Source of the DNA: JABDMH01 sp964428345
Lineage (GTDB): Bacteria; Bacteroidota; Bacteroidia; Chitinophagales; Saprospiraceae
Direction of reading: 5' to 3'
Length of the DNA stretch: 64,000 nucleotides
Assembly (NCBI GenBank): GCA_964428345.1
Contig: CAYRYD010000017.1
Coordinates: forward strand, 1 to 64,000
Both the position numbers and the translations under genes were made by a program. Shown here piece after piece: positions 9,822 to 19,433 of this stretch (positions are counted from its first letter, which is position 1; each line of letters starts with the position of its first letter). A model generated the notes under the pieces. It was not told the DNA's origin, made no database searches, and saw only the letters and a list, made by a program, of their open reading frames with translations.

Positions 9822-10002
9822 GACTGAATTCTATTCCTGAAGAAATACTTTTCAATTTCGGCAAATCTTAAACTAAGAGCAAATTGCCTCCTCTGCTCCC
9901 TCGGGATGCTCACCCACCCAGTGGTTTCGTCGCTCAAAGGTCCCCCATACCTTGCTCCGCCCCTGATATCGGGAGTTCGCTCCTTAATCTCGCCTGGTTC
10001 TG

Positions 10003-10043
10003 TTGAACTTGCCTGATTTCAGAGGTATTTAGAGGTGCTCGAA
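10003..10043 (+). repeat. Dispersed intergenic repeat (copy B)
   Basis: This stretch is nearly the reverse complement of 35893-35932: both contain TTGAA, TTGC, GATTTCAG and GGTATTTAGAGG in the same order and spacing, with one small indel. It lies in the 400-base gap 9822-10222 between two convergent genes. The gap also holds a GC-richer stretch at about 9890-9990 with no hairpin-plus-T terminator that I can see. Confidence 0.5.
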
Positions 10044-10222
10044 ATTTTAAAATATACAAAGTCCATAGGGAGACATGATAAATGACCAGAAGATTGTTTT
10101 GTGTTTTCTGTCGGTCCTGGAGGTTTTATTGAGGTCAGGAGCGAGCAGACAGATTCGAAGAGGTGGAATTCGATAACAGTGGATCTTTTTGGATTTGACT
10201 TTGAGGGGAAACGACCCCATTA

Positions 10223-11932
10223 TCAGAGTCCCAACACCTGCCGGTCTTGGCGTAACCGGGCCCTGAGCAGTTCATAATCCAGGGCATGGATCGTGGAATG
10301 CTGTTCAATGGCCATCGCGGCAGCAGTAGCAGCGCTTTGACCCAGGACCATGAATACCGGCTCCATCCGGATCGAGCCAAAGGCGATGTGGGTGGCGCTC
10401 AGACAGACTGGCACCAACAAATTGCTGCACTCATTTTCTTTCGGGAGGATAGCCCGGTAGCTTACGGGATAAGGGGCGGCTACCCGGGCCTCGACGTTGC
10501 CTTCATTTTTAACAAATCCCTGAGCATTGACATAACGTTGGGTATGGTGCGAATCCATGCCGTAGGCGCCCATCCCCACGGGATCGGGAACTACTTCAAT
10601 CCCTTCACAGTGGTATTGGGTCATGGTCATGACGCCATTCAATCGCCGGGCCTCCCGGATATACAATTGTTCCTGCCAGCCATCTTCCCGGCTAAATTCG
10701 TCTTTGCAGGTTCCCCACCGGGCTACTTCGTTACGGATCTTGCCGGGTATGCGCGGATGGTTGGCCAACGTCCACATCAGACCTTTCTGATAGTTGCGGT
10801 GGGCTTCCTTGATCTGCTCCCGTTCTTCGTATGAAGCCTCGGGGTAACGGTAATTCTGACCGATAAAGTCGGTAGAGAATCCGGTGCGGTTATTGGTATC
10901 GGTCTTCCGGTTGGGCATATCCGAATTGATCCAGGGAAATCCGTCTTCTCCGGCTTCATAGTTTCTTAGCAGCAGTTCATAATTCTTCTCGTCGTATCCG
11001 GCGGGTTTTTCAAAGGGTATCCGGTTTTCCGGATGATCGGTCAGACACATCCGGTAGCAATAGGCCTGCAGGTTTTTGTCACCCTGGCCGTCGACTCCTG
11101 GTCCGTCCGGGTTAATATAGGGAAGAAGGCCACTGGAGGGATCACCGGCGATCACGTACGGATCGACGCCATCGACAAAATTATGATTGATGGCATTGTG
11201 AGCGGGCAGGCCGCTCATGGTGGTATCGGTCAGCCTGGTGTGTACCCCATTCAGAGTTTCCCCAAAATCACTGTTGGACTCCCGGCCTGTGCGGTACGAT
11301 ACCCCAGCACTGGCCAGCAGGTCACCTTCGTAGGTGGCATCGATAAATACTTTTCCGGTATAGGTATTACCATTGAGGGTAGTCATGGAAATGATTTTTC
11401 CATTTTCTTTAACCACCCCATTTTCCCGGTCCAGTTTTTCGTTTTTTACGACGCTGATCTGGTCTTCTTCGAGCCACTTTTCGTAGATAGCCAGTGCAAT
11501 AGAGGGTTCAAATGTCCACATTGCATTTTCCTCCGGTCCGGTGCGGGTCTGTCCACCATCGCGGTATTCTTCCCGCTTTTGCCATTTCCAGTTTTCCGGC
11601 TGATCGTAATACGTTTTGACCCGTTCATAAAATTCGCGTGATATTCCGCCAATGGCAATTTTGTTGCCGATGTCGGTTTGCCCGAGTCCGCCGGTAGTCA
11701 GTCCGCCGATCCGGTTGTCCGGCTCGATCAGGATCACCGATTTGTTCATTCTCTTGGCCTGGATGGCTGCGGCAATGCCGGCCGAGGTCCCGCCATAGAT
11801 CACGATATCGTATTCCGGAACCGTGCCTGATGGCTGGCAGGCGGTCATCAGACCAACCAGTAAACCAAAAAATAGTGCTTTATTGAAGAATAAATATTTT
11901 CTGAACCGGGATACTTTGCGGATGAAGAGCAT
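10223..11932 (-). CDS. FAD-dependent oxidoreductase lipoprotein
   Basis: This is a 569-residue exported protein whose N-terminus (long hydrophobic stretch, then L-M-T-A-C) predicts a lipoprotein. It continues with a Rossmann dinucleotide-binding fold: Y-D-I-V-I-Y-G-G-T-S-A-G-I-A-A-A, then the L-I-E-P acidic end of strand 2, then R-I-G-G-L-T-T-G-G-L-G, the pattern of the FAD_oxidored family (PF12831-like). Near the C-terminus, R-M-E-P-V-F-M-V-L-G-Q-S-A-A-T-A-A forms the second flavin contact. Family members sit beside polysaccharide genes in Bacteroidota and Planctomycetes and probably oxidise sugars; the substrate is unknown. It is divergent, with 62 bases between starts, from the ROK/MFS/SIS genes, suggesting shared regulation. 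Confidence 0.85.
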   Translation of the reverse strand: MLFIRKVSRFRKYLFFNKALFFGLLVGLMTACQPSGTVPEYDIVIYGGTSAGIAAAIQAKRMNKSVILIEPDNRIGGLTTGGLGQTDIGNKIAIGGISREFYERVKTYYDQPENWKWQKREEYRDGGQTRTGPEENAMWTFEPSIALAIYEKWLEEDQISVVKNEKLDRENGVVKENGKIISMTTLNGNTYTGKVFIDATYEGDLLASAGVSYRTGRESNSDFGETLNGVHTRLTDTTMSGLPAHNAINHNFVDGVDPYVIAGDPSSGLLPYINPDGPGVDGQGDKNLQAYCYRMCLTDHPENRIPFEKPAGYDEKNYELLLRNYEAGEDGFPWINSDMPNRKTDTNNRTGFSTDFIGQNYRYPEASYEEREQIKEAHRNYQKGLMWTLANHPRIPGKIRNEVARWGTCKDEFSREDGWQEQLYIREARRLNGVMTMTQYHCEGIEVVPDPVGMGAYGMDSHHTQRYVNAQGFVKNEGNVEARVAAPYPVSYRAILPKENECSNLLVPVCLSATHIAFGSIRMEPVFMVLGQSAATAAAMAIEQHSTIHALDYELLRARLRQDRQVLGL

Positions 11933-11994
11933 TTGTTATCTTATTTTCGAAGTGACGCCAGATAGTTATCTGGTTGGAATATAAAAAATAATCC

Positions 11995-12903
11995 ATGAAT
12001 AACGAATACATCCTGGCCCTCGACCTGGGAGGCACCAAGCTGGCGGCGGCTTTGATGCGACCAGATAGCGAACTCCTCACCAGCCAAACCATAGCTCTGG
12101 ATGGAAGGCAGGGTAAGCAGGTCGGTGAGCTTATGGTGCAGGTCCTGGATGAATATGCCGGTCAGGTGAAGCGATCGGGAGACCGGATCGCAGCGGTGGG
12201 GATCGCCGTACCGGGTATTTATAACCAGAAGGACGGCACAGTATGGGCTCCCAATATTCCCGGATGGGATTACTATCCGCTGTTGGAAGAAATTTCTGCT
12301 TTCCTCGGTTCTTCGCCAACGAGGGTGAGGATCGATAGCGACCGGGCATGTTACATACTGGGAGAATACTGGAAAGGGGAGGCAGCCGGTTGCACACATG
12401 CCATCTATCTGGCAGTGGGTACTGGTATTGGGGCAGGGATCCTTGTCGATGGCCGGGTTTTAAGAGGAAGTCAGGACATTGCGGGAGCCATTGGCTGGAT
12501 GGCGCTGAGGAAAGAATTTCAAACACCCTACACCCAGTACGGATGTTTTGAGTACCATGCATCCGGTCAGGGGATCGGCCTCAATGCCTTGCCGGATTTT
12601 CGCAATACCGCTGAGGTTTTCTCGGCATATGACCAGGGAAATCCGAAAGCCAAAGAGCTGATCGATAATGCCATTCTTTGCTGGGGTCAGGCCGCGGCAA
12701 ATCTGGTCAGCCTGTTCAATCCCGACATGATTGTCTTTGGCGGAGGTGTCTTTGGACCAGCTGGAAAGTTTATTGACCGGATTTATGAAGAAGCCTGTCG
12801 CTGGGCCCAACCGGTGAGTATCCGGCAGGTACGGTTTGTAACGACTGCACTGGGAGATCAGGTTGCCCTGTACGGCGCAGCTTATCTGGCGATGGAGAAA
12901 TAA
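11995..12903 (+). CDS. ROK-family sugar kinase
   Basis: This 302-residue protein shows the ROK hallmarks: the phosphate-binding D-L-G-G-T-K at residues 10-15, a G-I-A-V-P-G segment, the I-D-S-D-R-A catalytic Asp region, A-V-G-T-G-I-G-A-G-I, and a C-terminal F-G-G-G-V-F-G. There is no N-terminal helix-turn-helix, so it is a kinase rather than a NagC-type repressor. The usual zinc site C-x-C-G-x-x-G-C-x-E is reduced to its last part (G-C-F-E); the first two cysteines are missing. Substrate is probably glucose or an N-acyl amino sugar. It heads a probable operon with the MFS and SIS genes. Confidence 0.85.
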   Translation: MNNEYILALDLGGTKLAAALMRPDSELLTSQTIALDGRQGKQVGELMVQVLDEYAGQVKRSGDRIAAVGIAVPGIYNQKDGTVWAPNIPGWDYYPLLEEISAFLGSSPTRVRIDSDRACYILGEYWKGEAAGCTHAIYLAVGTGIGAGILVDGRVLRGSQDIAGAIGWMALRKEFQTPYTQYGCFEYHASGQGIGLNALPDFRNTAEVFSAYDQGNPKAKELIDNAILCWGQAAANLVSLFNPDMIVFGGGVFGPAGKFIDRIYEEACRWAQPVSIRQVRFVTTALGDQVALYGAAYLAMEK

Positions 12904-12957
12904 CCCGAAGCTATTGCATTAAAAAATGGATCTTTAACGGCTCAAACCTAGCTAGAC

Positions 12958-14142
12958 TTGTCAACTGATAAAAATTATCATTTCAGCCAGGTATTTGCAG
13001 CGGCATGTCTGGGGATGCTGCTGTTTGGTATCGTCATGCTGACCCTGGGCTCTACGTTGCCGGAGATCATGAGCAAGTACCAGCTGGATGATCTGAACGC
13101 TGGCTCGCTGGCATCCCTTTTACCTTCCGGCATTTTGCTGGGATCATTGATCTTTGGTCCGATAGTAGACCGGTTCAGCTACAAATATTTACTGGTACTT
13201 TGCAGTCTGGCGGTATCACTGGGCATGTTTGGAATTGCGGTCGCGCCGGGGTTGTTGTTGTTGCAGGTTTCCTTTTTTCTCATCGGCTTTGGCGGCGGTG
13301 CCATAAATGGTGGTACCAATGCACTGGTAGCCGATATCAGCCAGGACCGGGCTCAGGCTGGCAGCGCCAATTTGAGTTTGCTGGGCGTCTTTTTTGGAAT
13401 TGGTGCCCTGACCGTTCCCTCGGTGATGGCCCTCCTGTCTCAATCGCTAACCTATTCGGAGATCCTGACCTGGATTGGGATTTTGGTGGCCGGTCCGGTG
13501 GTCTATTTCCTCTGGATAAGATATCCGCTTCCCAAGCAAAGCCGCAGTATTTCGTTAAAGGAAAGCGCGACGTTGTTCCGAAGCCGTTCTTTATTGATCC
13601 TGGCTTTTGTTCTTTTTTTTCAAAGCGCCTTTGAGGGGATTTTTAATAACTGGACGACTACATTTCTACAGAGGGTCCGGTTGTTTTCCGAAGCCGATGC
13701 CCTGACCTGCCTCAGCATTTATGTGATCGGGTTGACGGTGACCCGGCTATTGCTGGCAGCATTGCTCAGGGTGGTCAAAGAAAAACCGGTGCTTTATTTG
13801 TCGATCGCCTTCCTGCTTTCCGGTGTGTTGATCCTGATGTTGCTGAAAGATTTGTATTGGGTTTATCTGGGTTCTGCGCTCCTGGGAATCGGTACTGCAG
13901 CGGTTTTTCCGGTCATTCTCGGATTTGTCAGCGAAATGTATCAGGAAATGAGGGGTACCGCCTTCAGTGTGGTCATCTTTATTGCGGTTTTTGGAAATAT
14001 CCTGATCAATTTTATGATGGGTTTGCTGGCCGGTAAATACGGGATTGATCTTTATCCCTGGGTTCTGATTTTTTGCGTGCTGATGATTTTCATAATTTTC
14101 AGTATTGGGGACCGAAAAGGGATAAACCGGGCTAATTCATAA
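12958..14142 (+). CDS. MFS transporter, probably for a sugar; TTG start
   Basis: The 394-residue protein has about twelve hydrophobic helices in the major facilitator pattern, with the family's loop G-P-I-V-D-R-F-S-Y-K after helix 2 and a conserved G-G-G-A-I-N-G-G-T-N-A-L helix 4 as in sugar:proton symporters of the FHS type. The start is TTG at 12958: an in-frame TAG sits 9 bases upstream, and the next Met lies inside the first helix. It lies 54 bases after the ROK kinase, and uptake of the sugar phosphorylated by that kinase is the natural reading. Confidence 0.85.
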   Translation: MSTDKNYHFSQVFAAACLGMLLFGIVMLTLGSTLPEIMSKYQLDDLNAGSLASLLPSGILLGSLIFGPIVDRFSYKYLLVLCSLAVSLGMFGIAVAPGLLLLQVSFFLIGFGGGAINGGTNALVADISQDRAQAGSANLSLLGVFFGIGALTVPSVMALLSQSLTYSEILTWIGILVAGPVVYFLWIRYPLPKQSRSISLKESATLFRSRSLLILAFVLFFQSAFEGIFNNWTTTFLQRVRLFSEADALTCLSIYVIGLTVTRLLLAALLRVVKEKPVLYLSIAFLLSGVLILMLLKDLYWVYLGSALLGIGTAAVFPVILGFVSEMYQEMRGTAFSVVIFIAVFGNILINFMMGLLAGKYGIDLYPWVLIFCVLMIFIIFSIGDRKGINRANS

Positions 14143-14248
14143 AATCTGAAAATACCCACCATATTTAACCAGGTTGAAGACAGATGACAAGTAAGTAGAT
14201 AATTCGGTAAAAATATATTAACTAAAAATAAACCTAGAAATTGGTAAT

Positions 14249-15010
14249 ATGTTAGCAAAAGAATGGTTGAAGAATGCCAGGGAAGTAATGGATCGCCTGG
14301 AGAATACCCAAATGGAAAACATCCGTCAAGCTGCGGAGATCATGGCGGATGCCATTGAATGTGGCCGGTGGGTTCACACCTTTGGATGTGGACACTCAAC
14401 CCTCCCGATTGAAGAAATGTATCCCCGCATTGGCGGTTTTGTCGGTTTTCATCCGATCATTGAATTACCCCTTTCTTTTTTCACCCATATCGTCGGCGAT
14501 ATGGGCGTACATCAGTTTATTTTTCTGGAGCGGGTGGAAGGGTATGGTACCCAGATCATGAAGGGCTACCAGTTTGATTCCAGAGATGCGATGTGGCTTT
14601 TTTCCCATACGGGCATCAATAATGTCAATATCGATGTAGCCTTGAAGTCCAAAGAACTGGGCATGAAGGTGATCGTATTTGGTTCAGCAGCAGAATCAAA
14701 AGGTAAGACATCGCGTCATTCCTGCGGAAAGACCCTTTTCGAACTGGCCGACGTCGTGGTCGATTCCTGTGTGCCGCTTCAGGATGCCAGTGTGCCGCTT
14801 AAAAATCACGTCGATAAGGTCGGGCCCTTGTCTACCCACGCTTTTGTAACCGCCGTCTGGATGACCATTACCACCGTAGCCGAAATTCTAGCCGACCGGG
14901 GCGTCAAACTGCATATCCATCCATCGCACAATGTGCCGGGTGACACGACGGCACACGAGCGTCTGGACCAGGCACTGGCAGAATATAAGCGACGGGTTGC
15001 GGGAGTGTAA
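14249..15010 (+). CDS. SIS-domain sugar-phosphate isomerase-like protein
   Basis: This 253-residue protein has one SIS domain in the arrangement of the UPF0309 / phosphoheptose-isomerase-like (SIS_2) group. The N-terminal helical hairpin is followed by W-V-H-T-F-G-C-G-H-S and, after the substrate loop, W-L-F-S-H-T-G-I-N-N-V-N. A late S-C-G-K-T-L-F-E-L-A-D-V-V-V-D segment fits the second half of the fold. It may isomerise or deaminate a phosphosugar made by the upstream ROK kinase. A 106-base gap precedes it, so it may have its own promoter. Not a GlmS or NagB. Confidence 0.8.
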   Translation: MLAKEWLKNAREVMDRLENTQMENIRQAAEIMADAIECGRWVHTFGCGHSTLPIEEMYPRIGGFVGFHPIIELPLSFFTHIVGDMGVHQFIFLERVEGYGTQIMKGYQFDSRDAMWLFSHTGINNVNIDVALKSKELGMKVIVFGSAAESKGKTSRHSCGKTLFELADVVVDSCVPLQDASVPLKNHVDKVGPLSTHAFVTAVWMTITTVAEILADRGVKLHIHPSHNVPGDTTAHERLDQALAEYKRRVAGV

Positions 15011-15143
15011 GAAGAAAAAAGTAATTTTTATCAGGTGACCTGAACTGATAACCTGAAAAAGAACATTGGAAGCAGGTAGAAAATCGCAATATTCCCGGGG
15101 GATTTTTTATTTTAATGATAAAAAAAATAAAAATAGATGCTCT

Positions 15144-15617
15144 ATGACCAATTTCAGGATCCGATCCTTGGAAGCTGAGGAATTTTCGCGCCTTTTCGAT
15201 TTAAGCAATGATGATTTGGAAAAATCCGGTATGCTCAGAATGATCGCCGATGCCCGCCCGGGATATCCCTGCAGGGTAAGCCTGGAAGATGCGCAGATTG
15301 GTGAGGAAGTCATTTTACTGAATTATCAACACCATAAAACAAAATCGCCCTATCGGGGTAACGGACCCATATTTGTCAGAAAGAATGCAAAAACGGTAAA
15401 GTTGGATGTCAACGAGATTCCGGAAATGCTCCTTCGCCGGTTGCTATCTCTGCGTGGTTTTGATCAGGATGGAATATTACTGGACGCATCGGTTGTAGAA
15501 GGATCGCATTTAAAAGAACAAATGATCAGGATGTTTGAAAATGCAGATATTCAGTACATCCATATTCACAACGCGAAACCAGGCTGTTACAATTGTGTGG
15601 CTGAAAGAGCAGATTAA
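15144..15617 (+). CDS. DUF1203 family protein
   Basis: The ATG at 15144 is preferred to an upstream in-frame ATG at 15066, because family homology starts with F-R-I-R-S-L. The 157-residue protein then shows the DUF1203 (PF06718) features: D-A-R-P-G-Y-P-C-R-V-S-L-E-D-A, G-E-E-V-I-L-L-N-Y-Q-H-H, Y-R-G-N-G-P-I-F-V-R, and a C-terminal H-N-A-K-P-G-C-Y-N-C. The family is cytoplasmic and has no known function. No functional link to the neighbours is evident. Confidence 0.85.
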   Translation: MTNFRIRSLEAEEFSRLFDLSNDDLEKSGMLRMIADARPGYPCRVSLEDAQIGEEVILLNYQHHKTKSPYRGNGPIFVRKNAKTVKLDVNEIPEMLLRRLLSLRGFDQDGILLDASVVEGSHLKEQMIRMFENADIQYIHIHNAKPGCYNCVAERAD

Positions 15618-15697
15618 AGGGTGCCCTAAATCTAATGCAATTTTCTCTTGCGCCTGTCATAATACACGACTACATTGGCATTGAGATATTACATGCG

Positions 15698-16513
15698 ATG
15701 AATCCAGGTAAGAATATCCACTTGATCCCGGTAACGCCCTTTTATTTTTTCATCGGTATATTCTGTTTTACCTTCAGGTTATCCGGACAGGAATCACCGG
15801 TACGACTATCCGAAGCCCTTTATCGCTATGGCGGTATTGAACGGATGGACACCACCAGAAAAGTGATTTTTCTGACATTTACCGGAGGTGATTTTGGCGA
15901 GGGAACCGGCAAGGTCAGGAGAGTACTACGGCAGGAAGAAGTGCCCGCCAGTTTTTTCTTTACCGGAGATTTTTACCGGAATAAATCCCATCATAGGGTG
16001 ATTCAAAGACTGATCAGGGATGGCCACTACCTGGGCGCCCACTCGGACAGGCATTTGCTGTATGCTGCCTGGGAAAACCGCGATTCCCTGTTGGTAGACC
16101 GGAGGGAGTTTGAGGCAGACTTGCTCAACAATTACCGGGAGATGGAAAGGTTTGGGTTGAGCATGGAAGACGCTCCCTATTTTATGCCACCCTATGAGTG
16201 GTACAATGATTCAATCAGTGCCTGGACCCGTGATCTGGAGCTGCATTTAATCAATTTTACTCCCGGAACCCGTTCCAACGCCGACTACACAACTCCCGAT
16301 ATGGGAAACCGCTATGTCGATAGCGAGACGATCATGAGGAGCATTTTTCACTATGAAAAGAAAGATCCTTCCGGTCTCAATGGATTTATTCTGTTGCTGC
16401 ATGTCGGAACCGACTCCCGCCGGGCGGATAAATTTTATGACCGGTTGGGTGAACTGATTGCCGGACTACGCAGGCTGGGTTACGAATTTCAGTCATTGAA
16501 GGAGGTGAATTAA
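15698..16513 (+). CDS. Exported polysaccharide deacetylase (NodB-like)
   Basis: The ATG at 15698 gives a signal peptide (M-N-P-G-K then a hydrophobic stretch to about residue 28); an earlier in-frame ATG at 15635 would add residues before it. The NodB core runs from V-I-F-L-T-F-T to the end. The metal-binding H-S-D-R-H is present, as are P-P-Y-E-W-Y-N and the C-terminal L-L-H-V-G. Motif 1 is T-F-T-G-G-D rather than T-F-D-D-G, a variant I recall as typical of a Bacteroidota subgroup. It likely removes acetyl groups from a cell-wall or extracellular glycan. Seventeen bases separate DUF1203's stop from the longer frame. Confidence 0.85.
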   Translation: MNPGKNIHLIPVTPFYFFIGIFCFTFRLSGQESPVRLSEALYRYGGIERMDTTRKVIFLTFTGGDFGEGTGKVRRVLRQEEVPASFFFTGDFYRNKSHHRVIQRLIRDGHYLGAHSDRHLLYAAWENRDSLLVDRREFEADLLNNYREMERFGLSMEDAPYFMPPYEWYNDSISAWTRDLELHLINFTPGTRSNADYTTPDMGNRYVDSETIMRSIFHYEKKDPSGLNGFILLLHVGTDSRRADKFYDRLGELIAGLRRLGYEFQSLKEVN

Positions 16514-16668
16514 TCGAGTCAGCCATTCTGAAAAAAATATCCCGGAGGTTGACAATTTGATGATATCCGGACCCTAAGTGGACAACAATATGTTTGATCG
16601 GCAATGTTAATTTGAATTTGCCCTTTGGCGTAATCAAGATTCAACTAAAGTCAGAAATTCCAGATTGC

Positions 16669-17406
16669 CTAAGTTCTTTCCAGTAGCCACCAGATAGGTT
16701 TCTTTCTTTTGGTCACCCGGTAATTGGTATGGATATACTTCATAATATGTTCCCGGGCTTCGTCCATATCATCGGTAAACTTGATCAGCAGCAGATCGGA
16801 CGCCGAAATGGTTTTTTGTTCGGCCATGAATTTTAGATAGTCGCACAAATCCTGGTAATAATCTTTACCCATGACGACGATGGGAAAATTCTGGATGACC
16901 GCTGTCTGAACCAGCGTCAGTGTTTCAAACATCTCATCCATGGTGCCCCAGCCACCGGGAAGCACGACGAAGGCATAGGAATATTTCAGCAGAAGAAATT
17001 TCCGTACAAAAAAATACCGGATGGTCACCGATTCGTGCATGTAAGGATTAGGTTGTTGTTCGTATGGTAACTGGATGTTGCAGCCCACGGAATAACCATT
17101 GTTTTCAAAAGCTCCCCGGTTGGCTCCTTCCATGATTCCAGGACCTCCGCCGGTCATGGTGGTAAATCCCATTCCGGAGATCATTTTACCCACATCGTAT
17201 GCAAGCTGGTAATAGGGATCGCCCTCTTTAAAACGGGCTGAACCGAAGACGGTGATACAGGGTCCGACAAAATGTAATTTTCGGAACCCCTTGATAAACT
17301 GGATAAATACCCGGAATGAAAAACCTAATTCATTGACCCGGCTTTTGGGTCCTTCCAGATAGGTTTCCCGGTTGATTTTTATGGATGAAATATCGGTATA
17401 CGCCAT
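16669..17406 (-). CDS. LOG family protein (TIGR00730-type Rossmann fold)
   Basis: This 245-residue cytoplasmic protein has the LOG signatures: F-G-S-A-R near residue 55, G-G-G-P-G-I-M-E-G-A-N at about 87-97, and P150-G-G-W-G-T-M-D-E158, the phosphoribohydrolase P-G-G-x-G-T-x-x-E motif. Members hydrolyse nucleoside 5'-monophosphates to the base and ribose 5-phosphate; plant relatives activate cytokinins. In bacteria this is most likely nucleotide salvage or housekeeping. It is convergent with the deacetylase gene and stands alone. Confidence 0.9.
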   Translation of the reverse strand: MAYTDISSIKINRETYLEGPKSRVNELGFSFRVFIQFIKGFRKLHFVGPCITVFGSARFKEGDPYYQLAYDVGKMISGMGFTTMTGGGPGIMEGANRGAFENNGYSVGCNIQLPYEQQPNPYMHESVTIRYFFVRKFLLLKYSYAFVVLPGGWGTMDEMFETLTLVQTAVIQNFPIVVMGKDYYQDLCDYLKFMAEQKTISASDLLLIKFTDDMDEAREHIMKYIHTNYRVTKRKKPIWWLLERT

Positions 17407-17651
17407 AATCCCTTTAATAGAATATTCTAAGATTTTTATCGCTTATATCGGCGAGATGATTTTTTCTTTGACCTTTTAACTGCGACGACGCTTCGAAAGT
17501 TTCATCAGTTATTGAAAGGGCCAATATTTTTTGGTGATTTTTTTGTAAAAAAGTTATGGTCAAAAAAATACTGCTGGTTGGCCATCGTTATTGCAGCCTT
17601 TTGGTGCATTCTATTTTTCCAACAAAGACAATAATCTTGTTTTTAAAGAAA

Positions 17652-19433
17652 TTATTCCAGCAGAGCCCACATCAGGATGGCGTCGGCGGTACCGTCCATG
17701 GTCGGTTCATTGGTGGAGTAGTCACCGATGTCGTCATGATAGGTCACGAAGTCGTTCTGGAAAGCTTCAAATTCATCCGGATCATGTAAAGTGAGCCCAA
17801 GAAGATTTCGAAAGGTCGAAACATAGATCGGTCCGTCGACCAGGCCACCGGCGGGCGTGGTGTTCAATAGAGCTGTTGGGGGTAAGTGTACATCTACCGG
17901 AAACTCTCCGTGGTCGGGTATACCGGTAAACATGCTGGTACCCCAGGGATTGCGTCCAAACAACCAGTCGCGGTGATGGGCCATGATAGCATGGTATTGC
18001 ATGTCGCCGGTCATTTTTTCATAGAGCAACACCTGGGTGATAAAGTTGACCAACAGGTTGTTCGAACACCAGATGAAGATGACTCCAACCCCATAGGCAT
18101 TGGTGCGGGCCCGGGCTGCCACTTTTTCAATATTTAACCGGTACCAGTGTTCCAGTTTGGTTTTGATCGAATCGGGAGCCACGGCATGGAGCGCATAATG
18201 CCCCATATTCATGAAGGGATATTTCTGGTAGTGGTTCATAGTGTCCCGGGCCATCCAACCGTCTTCCCGGATTAGGTTGGCATAATGGATCGCATCGGTG
18301 AGGTATTGTTGATCACCCGTCAGTTTGTACAACTCCGCAGCACCCCATTCCATATCATCAGCCCAGGAGTCTTCATTGTATCGATAGGGAGCGCCATAAG
18401 AGTTACCCTGTTGAAATCCTTCCTGTGCTTTTCCCATCTGATAAATTTCGATGGCAGCTTTTCTGCATTGCTCAGCAAAGGCCTGATCAAGGTCATTTTC
18501 TTTCCAGATCAGACTTCCCTTGGCCAGGGCAGCCGCGCATCGCCCGGCCAGATTGGCTATCCCCGTGGCCTGGCTTTTGTATTTGCCCAGACCCTGCGGT
18601 TTTCCATTGGCAAAGTAAGCCGCGCGGTAAGAGTTGGGCCCCCATCCATATTCGGCAGGATCCTGATCCGGTATCTTAAAACCGCGGTGATCCCGGTCGT
18701 CGGCGATCTGATGGATCAGCCAGTCCTTTTTCGGGTGTAACCTAAGGATCCAGTCCAGTCCCCACCTGGCTTCATCCAGTACATCGGGAATTCCGTTGGG
18801 CCATTCATGACCGAGTTCATCCGTCAGATCGGCAAATTTTTCGCCGCCTTCTTCAAATGCCATGAGCATCCGGGCCGTGGCATTGGAGCCGGTGATCAGG
18901 TATTTTAGCTGGTCGCCTGCATCATGCCAGCCACCGGTAAAGTCGTAGTAAGTGGAATCGGCAACCGGTGCATAAAAAATCCGGCCGTCTCGCTGATGGC
19001 AGACCATATCGTACCAGGGATTGTAACCACACCGCTGCTGACGCATGAATGCTACCAGTTTTTCGCGCTCACTGGCATAGACCTTTTCATCCACCCGGAA
19101 AGTGGCAATAGTCTTTCCGGCAGATTCAAGGTGATATTCACCGGCAGGCATGACTTGTGGTAATTCCAACCGGTACTGATGACTAAATGATCCCCAGGTA
19201 CCCAGCTGCTGCCCGGAGGGTGCAATCTGTCCCACCAGGTTATTGCTCTGACTGTTACGGATGGCGATTCGTCCGGAAACCGGATTATTCGCATACAGGT
19301 ACATACTTTTTACGTCATCCGGATGGTACCCCAGTTGATTCATACGAACAAATAACTCCTGGCTGTTTACATCAGAGTATGTCAACAGGGTAACCAGAAA
19401 GGAAATTATGATTATCGGTGTTCCTACATTCAT
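17652..19433 (-). CDS. Glycoside hydrolase family 9 endoglucanase-like enzyme
   Basis: The 593-residue protein begins with a signal peptide (about 1-24), then an Ig-like CelD_N domain that starts V-R-M-N-Q-L-G-Y-H-P (about 28-115). The GH9 (alpha/alpha)6 barrel follows: F-T-G-G-W-H-D-A-G-D carries the nucleophile-water Asp, W-L-F-G-R-N-P-W-G-T is the late conserved strand, and D-Y-S-T-N-E-P-T near the C-terminus carries the acid/base Glu. The family cleaves beta-1,4-glucans and related polymers. No T9SS tail is present, so it is likely periplasmic. It is transcribed away from the PSD1 cytochrome gene. Confidence 0.92.
   Translation of the reverse strand: MNVGTPIIIISFLVTLLTYSDVNSQELFVRMNQLGYHPDDVKSMYLYANNPVSGRIAIRNSQSNNLVGQIAPSGQQLGTWGSFSHQYRLELPQVMPAGEYHLESAGKTIATFRVDEKVYASEREKLVAFMRQQRCGYNPWYDMVCHQRDGRIFYAPVADSTYYDFTGGWHDAGDQLKYLITGSNATARMLMAFEEGGEKFADLTDELGHEWPNGIPDVLDEARWGLDWILRLHPKKDWLIHQIADDRDHRGFKIPDQDPAEYGWGPNSYRAAYFANGKPQGLGKYKSQATGIANLAGRCAAALAKGSLIWKENDLDQAFAEQCRKAAIEIYQMGKAQEGFQQGNSYGAPYRYNEDSWADDMEWGAAELYKLTGDQQYLTDAIHYANLIREDGWMARDTMNHYQKYPFMNMGHYALHAVAPDSIKTKLEHWYRLNIEKVAARARTNAYGVGVIFIWCSNNLLVNFITQVLLYEKMTGDMQYHAIMAHHRDWLFGRNPWGTSMFTGIPDHGEFPVDVHLPPTALLNTTPAGGLVDGPIYVSTFRNLLGLTLHDPDEFEAFQNDFVTYHDDIGDYSTNEPTMDGTADAILMWALLE

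Noticed and set aside
15028..15060. Terminator after the SIS gene
   Set aside because: TCAGGT and ACCTGA can pair as a 6-bp stem, but what follows is an A-run, not T, on the relevant strand.
17407..17651. Small membrane protein between the LOG and GH9 genes
   Set aside because: A plus-strand frame has a hydrophobic stretch, but starts poorly, stops quickly or runs into the GH9 gene on the opposite strand, and has no family match.
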